A stretch of 64,000 nucleotides of DNA from Dehalococcoidia bacterium UBA5748. Its GTDB lineage: Bacteria; Chloroflexota; Dehalococcoidia; Dehalococcoidales; UBA5627. The stretch is from positions 1 to 64,000 of the forward strand of contig DIFM01000026.1 of the NCBI GenBank assembly GCA_002419135.1. Direction: 5' to 3'. Under the pieces are notes generated by a model that ran no database searches, had not been told where the DNA came from, and was given only the letters and a program-made list of their open reading frames with translations. Below are positions 1 through 8,380 of this stretch, piece after piece (the first letter of the stretch is position 1; each line of letters opens with the position of its first letter). The translations under genes and the position numbers were made by a program.

Positions 1-417
1 TGGACTTTTTCAGAGTTTCCCTAACTATTCATTCAGATACGGCTTGTTAAAACCACGTAGTTGTACATACTAAAAAGTCGTGTTTTAAACAATCCGGGCC
101 AGCAGAGCCCGAAAAACCCAAAAAATCTGGGCAATTAGCTAACTGCATCAGGGTCTTCCAGTAAAGAAGGTTGTTAATGAAAAACCTTGTTCAGGTTATC
201 AGGAGGCAATCAGCGTTGGCAAGGCATTTCATCATAATTGTTAGCCAATTTTTAACTATGTTATTTGTTGCAAGGTCTTTCTAGCTCTGTTTTTCGTTAA
301 AATGCTTACTTTTAGCTATGGTCGGAGGGTCTATGGGAAAATATTCTAGCGTTACGTAAAATATTAGTTGTTAGTATGCCCCCGGGGGTGTTAGAATCTA
401 TAAAACGGAGGAGAGTC
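1..417. other. Gene-free lead-in upstream of fmt
   Basis: No reading frame of convincing length lies here. Two small hairpins occur close together: a 5-bp stem at 95-111 (CGGGC/GCCCG around a 7-base loop) and a weaker CCCA/TGGG pair at about 118-132. Neither is followed by a T-run, so I do not call a terminator. The region may hold the tail of an upstream gene and the fmt promoter, but I could not place a good -35/-10 pair. Confidence 0.4.
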
Positions 418-1350
418 GTGCGTATCGTTTTTATGGGAACACCCGATTTTGCCGTGCCGGTACTAAAGCTGCTGGTACTAAATAATTACCGGGTAACGGC
501 GGTCTATACACAACCGGATAAGCCTGCCGGGCGCGGTTGCAGGATGGCTTTTTCTCCCGTAAAGCAGGAAGCTCTTTCACTCGGCTTAAAGGTGGCACAA
601 CCCGTAAGTCTTAAAGAAGGGGAGTCCGTTGAGGAGCTGGCAGCTTTAAAACCGGATGTCATTGTGGTAGCAGCCTACGGGCAGATACTTACACAAGCAG
701 TGCTGGATTTGCCGAAATACAAATGTATCAATATCCACCCCTCACTGCTGCCCAAATACCGCGGAGCGGTACCGGTGGCGGCATCGATACTGAACGGCGA
801 TAGCTTTACCGGAGTCAGTATAATGCAGATGGACAAAGGATTGGATACCGGACCGGTTATCTCACAGGCGCAGATACCTGTTCTCGGGTATGACAATACC
901 GGCATACTCACCCATAAGCTGTCTCTTATGGGGGCCTTTCTACTACTTGAAATCCTGCCTGATTGGATAAAGGGGCGCATTCCGCCTCGTCCGCAGGATG
1001 ATTCGGCTGCCAGCTACTTTAGTGCCATAACCAGGGAATCGGGTGAAATCGATTGGTCGGAGCCGGCAGAGGTTATCCGGCGTAAAGTGCACGCTTATTA
1101 TCCCCGGCCCGGTTGTTTTACACGCTGGCAGGGGAAAAATATGAAAATTATCGATGCCCTGCCCCAACCCAAAATCCAAGGCGCCGAATGCGGACATGTA
1201 ATCGTGCTTTCTGACGGCAGCGCGGGTGTGGCAACCGGTAACGGCATATTAAAAATAGTCAAACTCCAAATGGAAGGAAAAAAGCCGATGTCTTCGGTTG
1301 AGTTTTTAAGGGGACAAAGGCAGTTTGCCGGTTCGGTATTGCCATCATAG
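418..1350 (+). CDS. fmt: Methionyl-tRNA formyltransferase
   Basis: Transfers a formyl group from 10-formyltetrahydrofolate to Met-tRNAfMet for translation initiation in the cytosol. The protein begins MRIVFMGTPDF, typical of the family. The formyl-transferase domain carries the catalytic set Asn105 and His107 (in NIHPSLLP) and Asp143 (in LDTG). The C-terminal part (from about residue 200) matches the tRNA-binding domain. I chose GTG at 418 because GGAGGAG sits just upstream at 407-413; an in-frame ATG at 376 would add 14 residues and bury that site. The resulting 310 residues is the usual length. It is followed by a repeat-filled gap. Confidence 0.95.
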   Translation: MRIVFMGTPDFAVPVLKLLVLNNYRVTAVYTQPDKPAGRGCRMAFSPVKQEALSLGLKVAQPVSLKEGESVEELAALKPDVIVVAAYGQILTQAVLDLPKYKCINIHPSLLPKYRGAVPVAASILNGDSFTGVSIMQMDKGLDTGPVISQAQIPVLGYDNTGILTHKLSLMGAFLLLEILPDWIKGRIPPRPQDDSAASYFSAITRESGEIDWSEPAEVIRRKVHAYYPRPGCFTRWQGKNMKIIDALPQPKIQGAECGHVIVLSDGSAGVATGNGILKIVKLQMEGKKPMSSVEFLRGQRQFAGSVLPS

Positions 1351-1808
1351 ATACAGTTAGCTGTCATGCTGAGTTCGTGTCCTTCGACAGGCTCAGGATG
1401 CGCGGATATTATTGGAACTGTTAGCGGAAGAATAAGAAGCCGTTCGTGGTGAGCTTGTCGAACCATAACGGCGACGAATATAAAACGCCGTTGTGAATAG
1501 TTAGTGTTGGTCGAACGAAGCATCCGGGGCGGGGTCTATAATCCGTCGCACCCCCAGTTCCTTCAGCCACCCTTTGTGGCTTCAGGATGACAAGAGGAGT
1601 AGGAAGTCGTTGAGAGATGTATTAAAAGGGAATTGAAGCAATCTCTGACATTGTTAATTATAGTATCCGCATTCACCTGGAGGAACGGTAGAGATTGCCA
1701 CGTCCTCCCAATTGGGGAAAATAGGATTGGAACTCCTCGCCATGACAATATGATAAGTTTTCGATAACTTTTTGATAACTATTTTCAAAATACGACAGGG
1801 AGGTCAAC
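1351..1808. repeat. Interspersed-repeat region between fmt and mazG
   Basis: No gene is supported in this gap. It holds pieces of the short repeats that recur across the window: a CATGCTGAG...CTTCGACAGGCTCAGGATG unit at about 1363-1400, a TTCGTGGTGAGC/TTGTCGAACCATAACGGC unit at 1441-1472, a GTCGAACGAAGCATC piece at about 1510 and a CTTCAGGATGACA piece at about 1580-1592. The mazG ribosome-binding site (AGGGAGGT) lies at the right end. Confidence 0.7.
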
Positions 1809-2591
1809 ATGCCCGTACCGCAAAATTTGGACAGTTTTGAAACAATGGTAGAGATAATTGCACTGCTACGCAGCCCGGAGGGATGCCCCTGGGACAGGAA
1901 GCAGACCCACCAGTCACTAAGAAAGAATCTTTTAGAAGAGACCTATGAGGTGCTGCAGGCGATGGACGAGGCTAATGCGGAACAGCTCTGCGAGGAATTC
2001 GGGGATTTGCTGTTACAAATTGTTCTTCACAGCCGCATAGCAGCCGATAACGGTGAATTTAGTGTAAGTGACGTTATCAGAAAGATAAACGAAAAACTGA
2101 TTTACAGGCACCCTCACGTATTCGGAGAGATTAAGGTAGAGAATGCCGAAGAGGTTACCGTCAACTGGGAGCAGTTGAAGAGAAATAAACGTAAAAAAGA
2201 TGCTTCCATGCTGGACGGGGTTCCGGCGGATATGCCGGCTCTGGCTTATAGCCAGGCGATACAGGCAAGAGTGGCGCGCGTCGGTTTCGATTGGAGCGAA
2301 GACAGCGGCGTACTCGAGAAAATGGCGGAGGAAATCGACGAATTTAAAGCGGCAGACAGCCCGCAGCAAAAGGAGCAAGAGTTCGGCGACATTCTTTTCA
2401 CGCTGGCAAACTTTGCCCGCCGCCAGGGAATCGACCTTGAGTCCGCCCTGCGCAAATCCAACCGCAGATTCTATAAAAGATTTTCCACAATGGAGCAGTT
2501 CTGCCGCGAGCGCAATTTGGATTTTGCGAAACTGTCATTCGACGAGCAGAACAAGCTCTGGGAAGAAGCTAAGAAGAAGCTGGAGGAGTAG
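1809..2591 (+). CDS. mazG: MazG-type nucleoside triphosphate pyrophosphohydrolase
   Basis: Hydrolyses (d)NTPs to the monophosphate and pyrophosphate, a house-cleaning activity in the cytosol that also links to the stringent response in some bacteria. Two tandem MazG domains are visible. The first (about residues 10-120) has LRSPEGCPWDRKQTHQSL followed by EETYEVLQAMDE and EEFGDLLLQ, the acidic EExxE/ExxD metal sites. The second (about 140-240) has EIDEFKAAD and EQEFGDILFTL. The 260-residue length is normal for the two-domain form. The ATG is preceded by GGGAGGT at a good distance. It stands alone between two repeat regions. Confidence 0.93.
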   Translation: MPVPQNLDSFETMVEIIALLRSPEGCPWDRKQTHQSLRKNLLEETYEVLQAMDEANAEQLCEEFGDLLLQIVLHSRIAADNGEFSVSDVIRKINEKLIYRHPHVFGEIKVENAEEVTVNWEQLKRNKRKKDASMLDGVPADMPALAYSQAIQARVARVGFDWSEDSGVLEKMAEEIDEFKAADSPQQKEQEFGDILFTLANFARRQGIDLESALRKSNRRFYKRFSTMEQFCRERNLDFAKLSFDEQNKLWEEAKKKLEE

Positions 2592-3096
2592 ATAAGCGCC
2601 AGTTAACATCAGGTATAACAGTCGGGAATCGTAGGTATGGTTATTGCCAGTGTAACATATAAGAATAAAAACGGACGACTACAAGCCTTTCCTACTTTAT
2701 TTGTCATACTGAGCGTAGCAAAGTATCTCAATGCAATTCGATATTCGCCGCTGTTATGGATTCGACAAGCTCATCCTGCTTTGCACCGGGACAAGAACAC
2801 GAACGGCTTTCTGTTATCTGTCATACTGAGTTCGTAATGGTCGAACGAAGTATCTGGGGACGAGTGGTAAATACGTTTCATAATCCCTCATCAGTCTCAT
2901 TTCATTCGACAGCTTCCCCCGAGGGAAGCCGTTTTTTTGCCTTCCCCTCTGGGAAGGTGGCATTTACGAAGCAAATGATGGATGAGGGCTGATATTCCCT
3001 CTGTTGCCGTAGATACCTTTGTGCTGCTTCTCCCCACCCTTCGGATTCTTCGTCCACCCCTTGTAGCCTCAGAATGACAATTTATCCCTTATCAAA
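2592..3096. repeat. Repeat region with a MITE-like unit
   Basis: No gene is supported here. At 2885-2988 lies a 104-bp unit with inverted ends (CCCTCATC at 2885-2892, GATGAGGG at 2981-2988) and two internal hairpins (GCTTCCCCCGAGGGAAGC at 2912-2929, then GCCTTCCC/GGGAAGGTGGC). Around it are copies of the other repeat family: GTCATACTGAG words near 2703 and 2821, a GTCGAACGAAGTATC word near 2840, and GGATTCTTCG...CCTCAGAATGACA at about 3043-3079. Confidence 0.7.
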
Positions 3097-3879
3097 TCAA
3101 TCATTGCACTCCCCTATAAACCCCAGCATCAATTCGTTGAAGTCTTCAGGATTATCCATATTGGCTACGTGGGCGGCGTTTTTAATTATCTCAACCCGGC
3201 TGCCGGGGTAGTATTTTAGCCAATCAGGCAAATGCTTTTTAATGGTGCCGGTTTTATCGAACTCTCCGCAGGAGACCAGCAGCGGGGCGTCAAAAACAAA
3301 GTCCCTTTCATTTAAGCAGGTGGCAATTCCGTTCCAGGAATCTACAAATTCCTTTTTAGTCATCTCCCCGAACATATCATACAGGGCGGCGCGCACGTCC
3401 TCTTTCAACGCGCTGGCTTTCGCCATCTGCTTCTTTAGAATTTCCCACGGGTATAAATTAAAGAGAGGGGCAGAGTATTTTAATCCAATTTTCTCCCATG
3501 TCTTGTAAGGCACGAAAATGGGGGTTGAGCCGATAATCATATATCCCCTGGCATTTCCGTAATTGGCGGCATATTCCTGTGTTATGTAGCCGCCCATCGA
3601 AAGGCCGACAAGTACGGCGTCCCGGCAGTTCTCTTCATAGAGTATGGCATTGATATCGGCGGCGGCATTTGTTATCGTAAAATTATGGCAGGGGCGGGAT
3701 AAACCGTGTCCACGCACGTCGACGTTGATGACTCGGCAGTCTTTTAAGGCATCGAGTTGAGGGTTCCACATCTTGCGGTTAACGCCGTATCCATGTATCA
3801 GAACCACTGCAGGCGCGTCGAGCGGTCCGGTTATATCGTAGAAAATCCTGCATCCGCCCGGCTCTATACATTTCTGCAT
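3097..3879 (-). CDS. Alpha/beta-fold hydrolase
   Basis: A cytosolic serine hydrolase of the alpha/beta-hydrolase fold. The nucleophile elbow GLSMGGY gives Ser94, the oxyanion HGYG motif is at residues 29-32, and likely triad partners are Asp208 (GEFDKTG) and His237 (NAAHVANMD). No signal peptide is seen. The family includes esterases, C-C hydrolases and lactonases, so the substrate cannot be named; the overall look is closest to 3-oxoadipate enol-lactonase/carboxylesterase-like enzymes, but there are no aromatic-degradation neighbours. The ATG is preceded by GGAGGG. The gene points the same way as, and lies just downstream of, tRNA-Pro. Confidence 0.85.
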   Translation of the reverse strand: MQKCIEPGGCRIFYDITGPLDAPAVVLIHGYGVNRKMWNPQLDALKDCRVINVDVRGHGLSRPCHNFTITNAAADINAILYEENCRDAVLVGLSMGGYITQEYAANYGNARGYMIIGSTPIFVPYKTWEKIGLKYSAPLFNLYPWEILKKQMAKASALKEDVRAALYDMFGEMTKKEFVDSWNGIATCLNERDFVFDAPLLVSCGEFDKTGTIKKHLPDWLKYYPGSRVEIIKNAAHVANMDNPEDFNELMLGFIGECND

Positions 3880-3940
3880 AAGCCCTCCGTATGTAAAATC
3901 CCGAAGTCGACTGGAACCATTAAAGAGATTTTAAGGGAAA

Positions 3941-4016
<76 letters not shown>

Positions 4017-4314
4017 AAAGAAACAACAGTTAAGCTGTATTGACGATAACAAGTACAGGTAATATTATAACATTATTGGGAATTTCTCAACAGCAAACGT
4101 AAAATAAGCGGATTAGCGGTCATAACTACCGTTTATAGTTCTCTTGTGCCGCATCGCTCCTGATAATTGAGGATTTTATGCAAGTTCATAAATTATGCAA
4201 TGAAAAAAGAAAAATGACTGGCAACAAAATCAGAAGTATATTACAATAGGGGCTTAATCGATATAATAGATAAATATATTCTCTTTGTTGATTCGAGCGT
4301 GTAAGGAGGCAATA
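4017..4314. other. Intergenic region between tRNA-Pro and apgM
   Basis: Divergent regulatory space with no gene supported. It should hold the tRNA-Pro promoter on the reverse strand and the apgM promoter on the forward strand. The sequence is strongly AT-rich in its right half. Confidence 0.5.
4241..4267 (+). promoter_or_regulatory. Candidate promoter of apgM
   Basis: A consensus -10 box TATAAT is at 4262-4267. The best -35 is TTACAA at 4241-4246, but the spacer is only 15 bases, so the assignment is weak. Distance to the apgM start is about 48 bases. Confidence 0.3.
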
Positions 4315-5499
4315 TTGAAATACTGTGTTTTGATTATGGACGGAGCTGCCGACTGGCCTGTAAAGGAACAGGGCGGTCAAACATGTCTGGAAGCGGCTAA
4401 CACCCCTAATCTTGATAAACTGGCTAAAAAGAGCGTCATGGGTTTGACCCAAACAGTCCCGGAAGGAATGGAGCCATCCAGCGCTGTTGCATGTATGTCA
4501 CTGCTCGGTTACGACCCGAAGGTATATTACCGCGGCAGAGCCGCCATCGAAGCAATGAGCATGGGATTAAAACTGGAAGATGACGAAGTAATTTTCCGCT
4601 GCAATCTGGTAAACGTGCAGGACGGGAAAATGAACAGCTACTGCGCCGGACATATTCCCGATGAGGAAGCGGCTAAACTAATCGACGCCCTTAACGAATC
4701 GCTGGGTAACGATGATATCCGTTTTTATGCGGGTGTCGGCTACCGACACCTCCTGAAGTTGAAAGGTCATGACGAAGTTGTCAAAGCTGCATGTACGCCG
4801 GCTCATGATATTTCCGATAAAAACATTGCCGATTATATGCCACAAGGCAAGGGCAGCAGTTTCCTGCGCCGGTTGATGCAGGATTCGGTTACCGTACTCG
4901 AGAACCATAAAGTGAACAGCGACAGGCGCGCCTGGAACGAACTACCTGCCAATATGATATGGCTTTTCTGGGGAAGCGGTAAGATTCCCCAGACACCACC
5001 GTTCAGAAAGGTACACGGAAAATCGGCTGTCATAACCTCGGCGGTCGACCTGCTGAAAGGACTCGGCAGGATGACGGATATGGATATACTGGAAACCCCG
5101 GGTGTAACCGATAGCCTTGATAACGATTTTGTGGCTCAGGTTAACGGCGGGATGAAAGCCCTTGAAACCCACGACCTGGTGGTAATTCATATTGAAGCCC
5201 CCGATGAAGCCGGGCATGCCGGCTCATTTAGCGAAAAGGTTGAAGCAATCGAAACAATAGACAGAGAGGTTGTTGCACGTATTATTTCATATCAAAACGA
5301 TGAATTACGGCTACTGGTTATGCCGGACCATCTGACTCCGGTTTCCATCAAGACGCATGTCGGGGAGCCGGTACCGTTTTTACTGTGGGGGCAGGGCTTT
5401 GCAGCCAACGGCGCCCGCAGATTTACCGAGGCTGAAGCTAAACGCACCGGTCTTTTTATTGAAGACGGGTATAACATAATGACTACCCTTGTGGAATAA
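4315..5499 (+). CDS. apgM: Cofactor-independent phosphoglycerate mutase, archaeal type
   Basis: Interconverts 3- and 2-phosphoglycerate in glycolysis/gluconeogenesis; an alkaline-phosphatase-superfamily metalloenzyme unrelated to GpmI in length. The N-terminus YCVLIMDGAADWP supplies a metal-binding Asp, PSSAVACMSLLGYDP contains the phosphorylated Ser, and late motifs IHIEAPDEAGHAG and VMPDHLTP supply the other metal ligands. I chose TTG at 4315 since AAGGAGG sits 5 bases upstream (4303-4309); an in-frame TTG at 4285 would place this site inside the gene. The length of 394 residues fits the family. This archaeal-type enzyme is common in anaerobic bacteria, including Dehalococcoidia. Confidence 0.92.
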   Translation: MKYCVLIMDGAADWPVKEQGGQTCLEAANTPNLDKLAKKSVMGLTQTVPEGMEPSSAVACMSLLGYDPKVYYRGRAAIEAMSMGLKLEDDEVIFRCNLVNVQDGKMNSYCAGHIPDEEAAKLIDALNESLGNDDIRFYAGVGYRHLLKLKGHDEVVKAACTPAHDISDKNIADYMPQGKGSSFLRRLMQDSVTVLENHKVNSDRRAWNELPANMIWLFWGSGKIPQTPPFRKVHGKSAVITSAVDLLKGLGRMTDMDILETPGVTDSLDNDFVAQVNGGMKALETHDLVVIHIEAPDEAGHAGSFSEKVEAIETIDREVVARIISYQNDELRLLVMPDHLTPVSIKTHVGEPVPFLLWGQGFAANGARRFTEAEAKRTGLFIEDGYNIMTTLVE

Positions 5500-5514
5500 G
5501 GTCTTTGGAATAAA

Positions 5515-6315
5515 ATGAGAGATAGAGAAGACGAAGTAACTGTCAGCAGAGGTACCTTATATTGTGAGGTGCACGAACGTTATTATAGGGTTGATACCGG
5601 CTGCGTGCTGTGCAGTCTGGTAAGGGGTGAAGTAAACCCGATCGACGCGGTAAAAGAAGCACCGGTTGAAAGCCCCCTGATACCGACAGATAAATGTCAT
5701 TACTGCGGGAAAGACTCTCTTGCCTGGAATCCCGGTATTAATATGTTCGAATGCTGTAACCCTGAGTGTAAACGCAGGGTTTCCCGTTTTACCAAGACCG
5801 GGTTGGGGGAACTGCTGAACGACTCTCCGGCGCCGAAGAGCCATACAGCGGTGACTGAGGACGATGCGCGTGCCGTCACACGTAATTTTGCCGTTGTTAC
5901 CAAGAGACCGGGGCGCTTTATCGAAGAAGATGATTATGATAACGATATCGCCCTTCCCTGTGATGCAGAAATTGCCGGTTACTCAAAAAGCGGCAAGCGG
6001 GTGATGAACAAACAGCTGGCGACAATAAAAAGCACACTCATATTCCTGTCGTTTGTATGCTTTGGGCTGGCAATATGGGCAGTTTCCCTGCTTGTAACGG
6101 CAGAAGTAAGCCCGGTCACCGGAATTATCCTTCTTGCGGTAGTATGCGGCATACTTGTATGGAGCGTTTACGGCATAATGTCATTTAAAAAAATCGGTAT
6201 CGGCTTTATAATTCTATTATTATTCATTATCACCGCCGGGTTTGTGCTTTCCGCGGCCGCCGGTATCGAGCCGTTTTCCGGTATTGCCGACGATATTATC
6301 TGGTCGATGTCTTAA
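5515..6315 (+). CDS. Zinc-ribbon membrane protein of unknown function
   Basis: The product is not one I can name. Its N-terminal 90 residues are cytosolic-looking and rich in Cys pairs: YCEVHERYYRVDTGCVLC, then CHYCGK and CCNPECKRR, consistent with two zinc ribbons. A linker follows, then three hydrophobic segments at about residues 178-200, 206-226 and 232-250, so the C-terminus is membrane-embedded. It starts 15 bases after apgM with no clear ribosome-binding site, so it is probably co-transcribed with apgM. A sensor or membrane-associated nucleic-acid-binding role is possible but unproven. Confidence 0.75.
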   Translation: MRDREDEVTVSRGTLYCEVHERYYRVDTGCVLCSLVRGEVNPIDAVKEAPVESPLIPTDKCHYCGKDSLAWNPGINMFECCNPECKRRVSRFTKTGLGELLNDSPAPKSHTAVTEDDARAVTRNFAVVTKRPGRFIEEDDYDNDIALPCDAEIAGYSKSGKRVMNKQLATIKSTLIFLSFVCFGLAIWAVSLLVTAEVSPVTGIILLAVVCGILVWSVYGIMSFKKIGIGFIILLLFIITAGFVLSAAAGIEPFSGIADDIIWSMS

Positions 6316-6422
6316 TTGCGGCGGTTCCATTTTTCACTATTATGACTATTATGATACAATTCTTTTAACACTGGATAGAATAGTTGCCCTGATAGAGAAT
6401 ATGCAGCCTTAGGGGATAGTAT

Positions 6423-7649
6423 ATGTCTATTGTAGTTCAAAAGTATGGCGGTTCTTCGGTAGCCGATGTAGAAAAAATCAAGAACGTTGCCAGACGCGTG
6501 GCCAAATCGAGAGACGAAGGCAACCAGGTAGTGGTGGTCGTTTCAGCTATGGGCGATACCACCGATGACCTGATAGCGCTGGCTAAAAAAGTGACGGCTC
6601 ATCCTTCCGGGCGAGAATATGACCTGCTGCTATCTACCGGCGAACTGGTTTCCTGTACACTTTTAGCGATGGCACTTAACACCATCGGGTATCGGGCTGT
6701 CAGTTTAAGCGGTGCGCAGGCCGGTATTAAGACCGATACGGAATATAACCGTGCACATATCCTCGGCATCAGTCCGAAGAGAATTACTGAAGAATTGAAC
6801 GAGGGGAATGTGGTTATTGTTGCCGGTTTTCAGGGCATTAACAAGGACAAGGACGTTACCACCCTGGGAAGGGGCGGTTCCGATACCACTGCCGTTGCTC
6901 TGGCAATCAGCCTGAAGGCTAAAGCCTGCCATATTTATACTGATGTGGACGGAGTTTTTACTGCCGACCCGCGTATGGTTCCGGAGGCTCACAGCATGCC
7001 GGAAATCGGTTATGAGGAAATGCTGGAAATGGCTACTTACGGGGCCAGGGTGATGCATTCGAGGGCGGTTGAGTTGGGGCAAATGTATAATATGCCGATA
7101 CTGGTAGCCTGTAGTTTTAATGAAAATCCGGGCACATTGATTCACGGAGGAAAAGCTATGGAAATAAAAAATAAAGTAACCGGAATTGCTCATGATATGG
7201 ATATAGCCAAAATTATGGTGGTCGGAGTACCCGACCGGCCGGGCATTGCTTCGGCTATATTCGAGCCTCTGGCTACTGCCGGCATCAGCGTGGATACCAT
7301 CGTGCAGAATGCCAGCATCGATAATATCACCGACCTGACTTTTACGGTGGCCGAAAGCGATATCGATAAAGCAATGAAAGTGGTAAAACCGATTGCCGAA
7401 TCCATCAAAGCCCGTGAATGTATCAGCAATACAAAACTGGGAGAAATCAGCATTATCGGTACCGGTATGCAAAACGCGCCGGGTTATGCCGCCAAGATGT
7501 TTTCCGCACTCAGCGAGAGAAATATCAATATACACCTTATAACCACTTCGGAAATCCGTATAACCTGCATCGTTGACGAAGACAGAGTGGGTGAAGCGGT
7601 CAGGGCATTGCATCGTGCCTTCGAATTGGAAAAAGCCGATATCAGATAG
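6423..7649 (+). CDS. lysC: Aspartate kinase
   Basis: Phosphorylates aspartate, the first step to lysine, threonine and methionine. The N-terminal amino-acid-kinase domain starts IVVQKYGGSSVADVEKIKN, and the aspartate/ATP motifs GFQGINKDKDVTTLGRGGSD and YTDVDGVFTADPR are present. Two C-terminal ACT domains (about residues 265-400) contain VPDRPGIASAIFEPLA and GTGMQNAPGYAAKMFSAL, so feedback control by lysine and/or threonine is expected. The 408-residue length is that of a monofunctional enzyme. AGGGGAT precedes the ATG. It converges on the NifU-like gene with a shared strong terminator between them. Confidence 0.96.
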   Translation: MSIVVQKYGGSSVADVEKIKNVARRVAKSRDEGNQVVVVVSAMGDTTDDLIALAKKVTAHPSGREYDLLLSTGELVSCTLLAMALNTIGYRAVSLSGAQAGIKTDTEYNRAHILGISPKRITEELNEGNVVIVAGFQGINKDKDVTTLGRGGSDTTAVALAISLKAKACHIYTDVDGVFTADPRMVPEAHSMPEIGYEEMLEMATYGARVMHSRAVELGQMYNMPILVACSFNENPGTLIHGGKAMEIKNKVTGIAHDMDIAKIMVVGVPDRPGIASAIFEPLATAGISVDTIVQNASIDNITDLTFTVAESDIDKAMKVVKPIAESIKARECISNTKLGEISIIGTGMQNAPGYAAKMFSALSERNINIHLITTSEIRITCIVDEDRVGEAVRALHRAFELEKADIR

Positions 7650-7671
7650 AAATAATCAATTCTTAAATAAA

Positions 7672-7699
7672 AAAGGGAACCGAATTTTCGGTTCCCTTT
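7672..7699. terminator. Bidirectional intrinsic terminator
   Basis: A near-perfect 13-bp hairpin, AAAGGGAACCGAA (7672-7684) pairing with TTCGGTTCCCTTT (7687-7699), sits between convergent lysC and the NifU-like gene. The A-rich left flank and T-rich right flank let it act on both strands. Confidence 0.9.
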
Positions 7700-7720
7700 C
7701 TATTATCCGTAATTATAGTA

Positions 7721-7945
7721 CTAGTCTGCCTGAACGACTTCTTTTACTTCTGGTACTTCCTGCTTCAAGATTCTCTCAATGCCGTTCTTTAAGGTCATTG
7801 TGGACATCGGACAGCCGGCACAGTGACCGGTAAGCCTCACTTTAACGATGCCTTCTTCCGTAACATCAACGAGTTCAACATCACCACCATCAGCCTGCAG
7901 GCTGGGGCGAATCATTTCCAGAACTTCCTGGACTTTTTCCTTCAT
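7721..7945 (-). CDS. NifU-like Fe-S scaffold domain protein
   Basis: A 74-residue stand-alone version of the NifU C-terminal domain, which holds a transient Fe-S cluster for delivery to apo-proteins. The [13 protein letters not shown] segment and the cluster-binding CxxC in GHCAGCPM (about residues 42-45) are diagnostic. An AGAGAGGT site precedes the ATG. It lies 34 bases downstream of the His-rich Cys peptide on the same strand, so both are probably read from the promoter at 8186-8214, suggesting a shared metal-related role. Confidence 0.9.
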   Translation of the reverse strand: MKEKVQEVLEMIRPSLQADGGDVELVDVTEEGIVKVRLTGHCAGCPMSTMTLKNGIERILKQEVPEVKEVVQAD

Positions 7946-7979
7946 TTATAACCTCTCTATTTTATTTTAAAAACAACTG

Positions 7980-8135
7980 CTACTTTTTTTCATCGTGGGG
8001 ATGAGAGTGTTCTTCTTGATCGTCCTCATGGGTGTGAACGTGAACATGTTCGATGGTGGCACCTTCTTGAGGATGAGTATGGGGATGGGTATGCTGTACC
8101 TTTTTCGGCTGACCGCATCCGCAATCTTTACACAT
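7980..8135 (-). CDS. Small His-rich metal-binding protein with HypB-like N-terminus
   Basis: A 51-residue peptide starting MCKDCGCG, followed by a tail with about ten histidines in HTHPHTHP, HVHVHTH and HSHPHDE runs. The CxxCGC start plus His-rich stretch is the layout of the N-terminal nickel-binding part of the hydrogenase accessory GTPase HypB, but the GTPase domain is absent. Nickel, zinc or cobalt storage or delivery is a reasonable guess. I placed the start at 8135 since AGGAGGA (8141-8148 region) precedes this ATG; an upstream ATG at 8195 has no such site. It is followed by the NifU-like gene. Confidence 0.75.
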   Translation of the reverse strand: MCKDCGCGQPKKVQHTHPHTHPQEGATIEHVHVHTHEDDQEEHSHPHDEKK

Positions 8136-8185
8136 ATAAATTCCTCCTAAAAAACCGGAATGTTTTGCTAGACGGGAATATAAAA

Positions 8186-8214
8186 AGCGTATCATAGCTC
8201 TGATACGTTGTCAA
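8186..8214 (-). promoter_or_regulatory. Promoter with palindromic operator for the His-rich peptide gene
   Basis: On the reverse strand a perfect -35 TTGACA (8209-8214) is followed by 17 bases and a -10 TACGCT (8186-8191). Most of the spacer is an inverted repeat, GTATCA-tagctc-TGATAC (8189-8206), in the right place for a repressor. A metal-sensing regulator would fit the product but no regulator gene is adjacent. Confidence 0.7.
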
Positions 8215-8380
8215 TGTAACCGCCGGAAAACTATATAAAAAGGTGTTTTGGCTGTACGGATAGATGTAGGAATGCGAAAGACAATACGCCAAATCCAAAG
8301 ACATCATATTGCGTAATAATAAAATCCAAACTTTCAATTTTCAGCCGGTTTGGGTAAAATGAAACGCTGGAGATAATATA

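Noticed and set aside
95..132. SRP RNA, RNase P RNA or tmRNA in the first 400 bases
   Set aside because: Only short hairpins are present; none of the conserved core words of these RNAs could be found.
2200..2595. 131-codon frame overlapping the end of mazG
   Set aside because: Out-of-frame shadow with Arg/Ser-rich composition inside the second MazG domain.
6705..7613. Open frame of about 300 codons antisense to lysC
   Set aside because: It runs fully opposite a strong aspartate kinase gene, has no recognisable motif and its residue make-up (many His, Asn, Arg) is that of a shadow frame.
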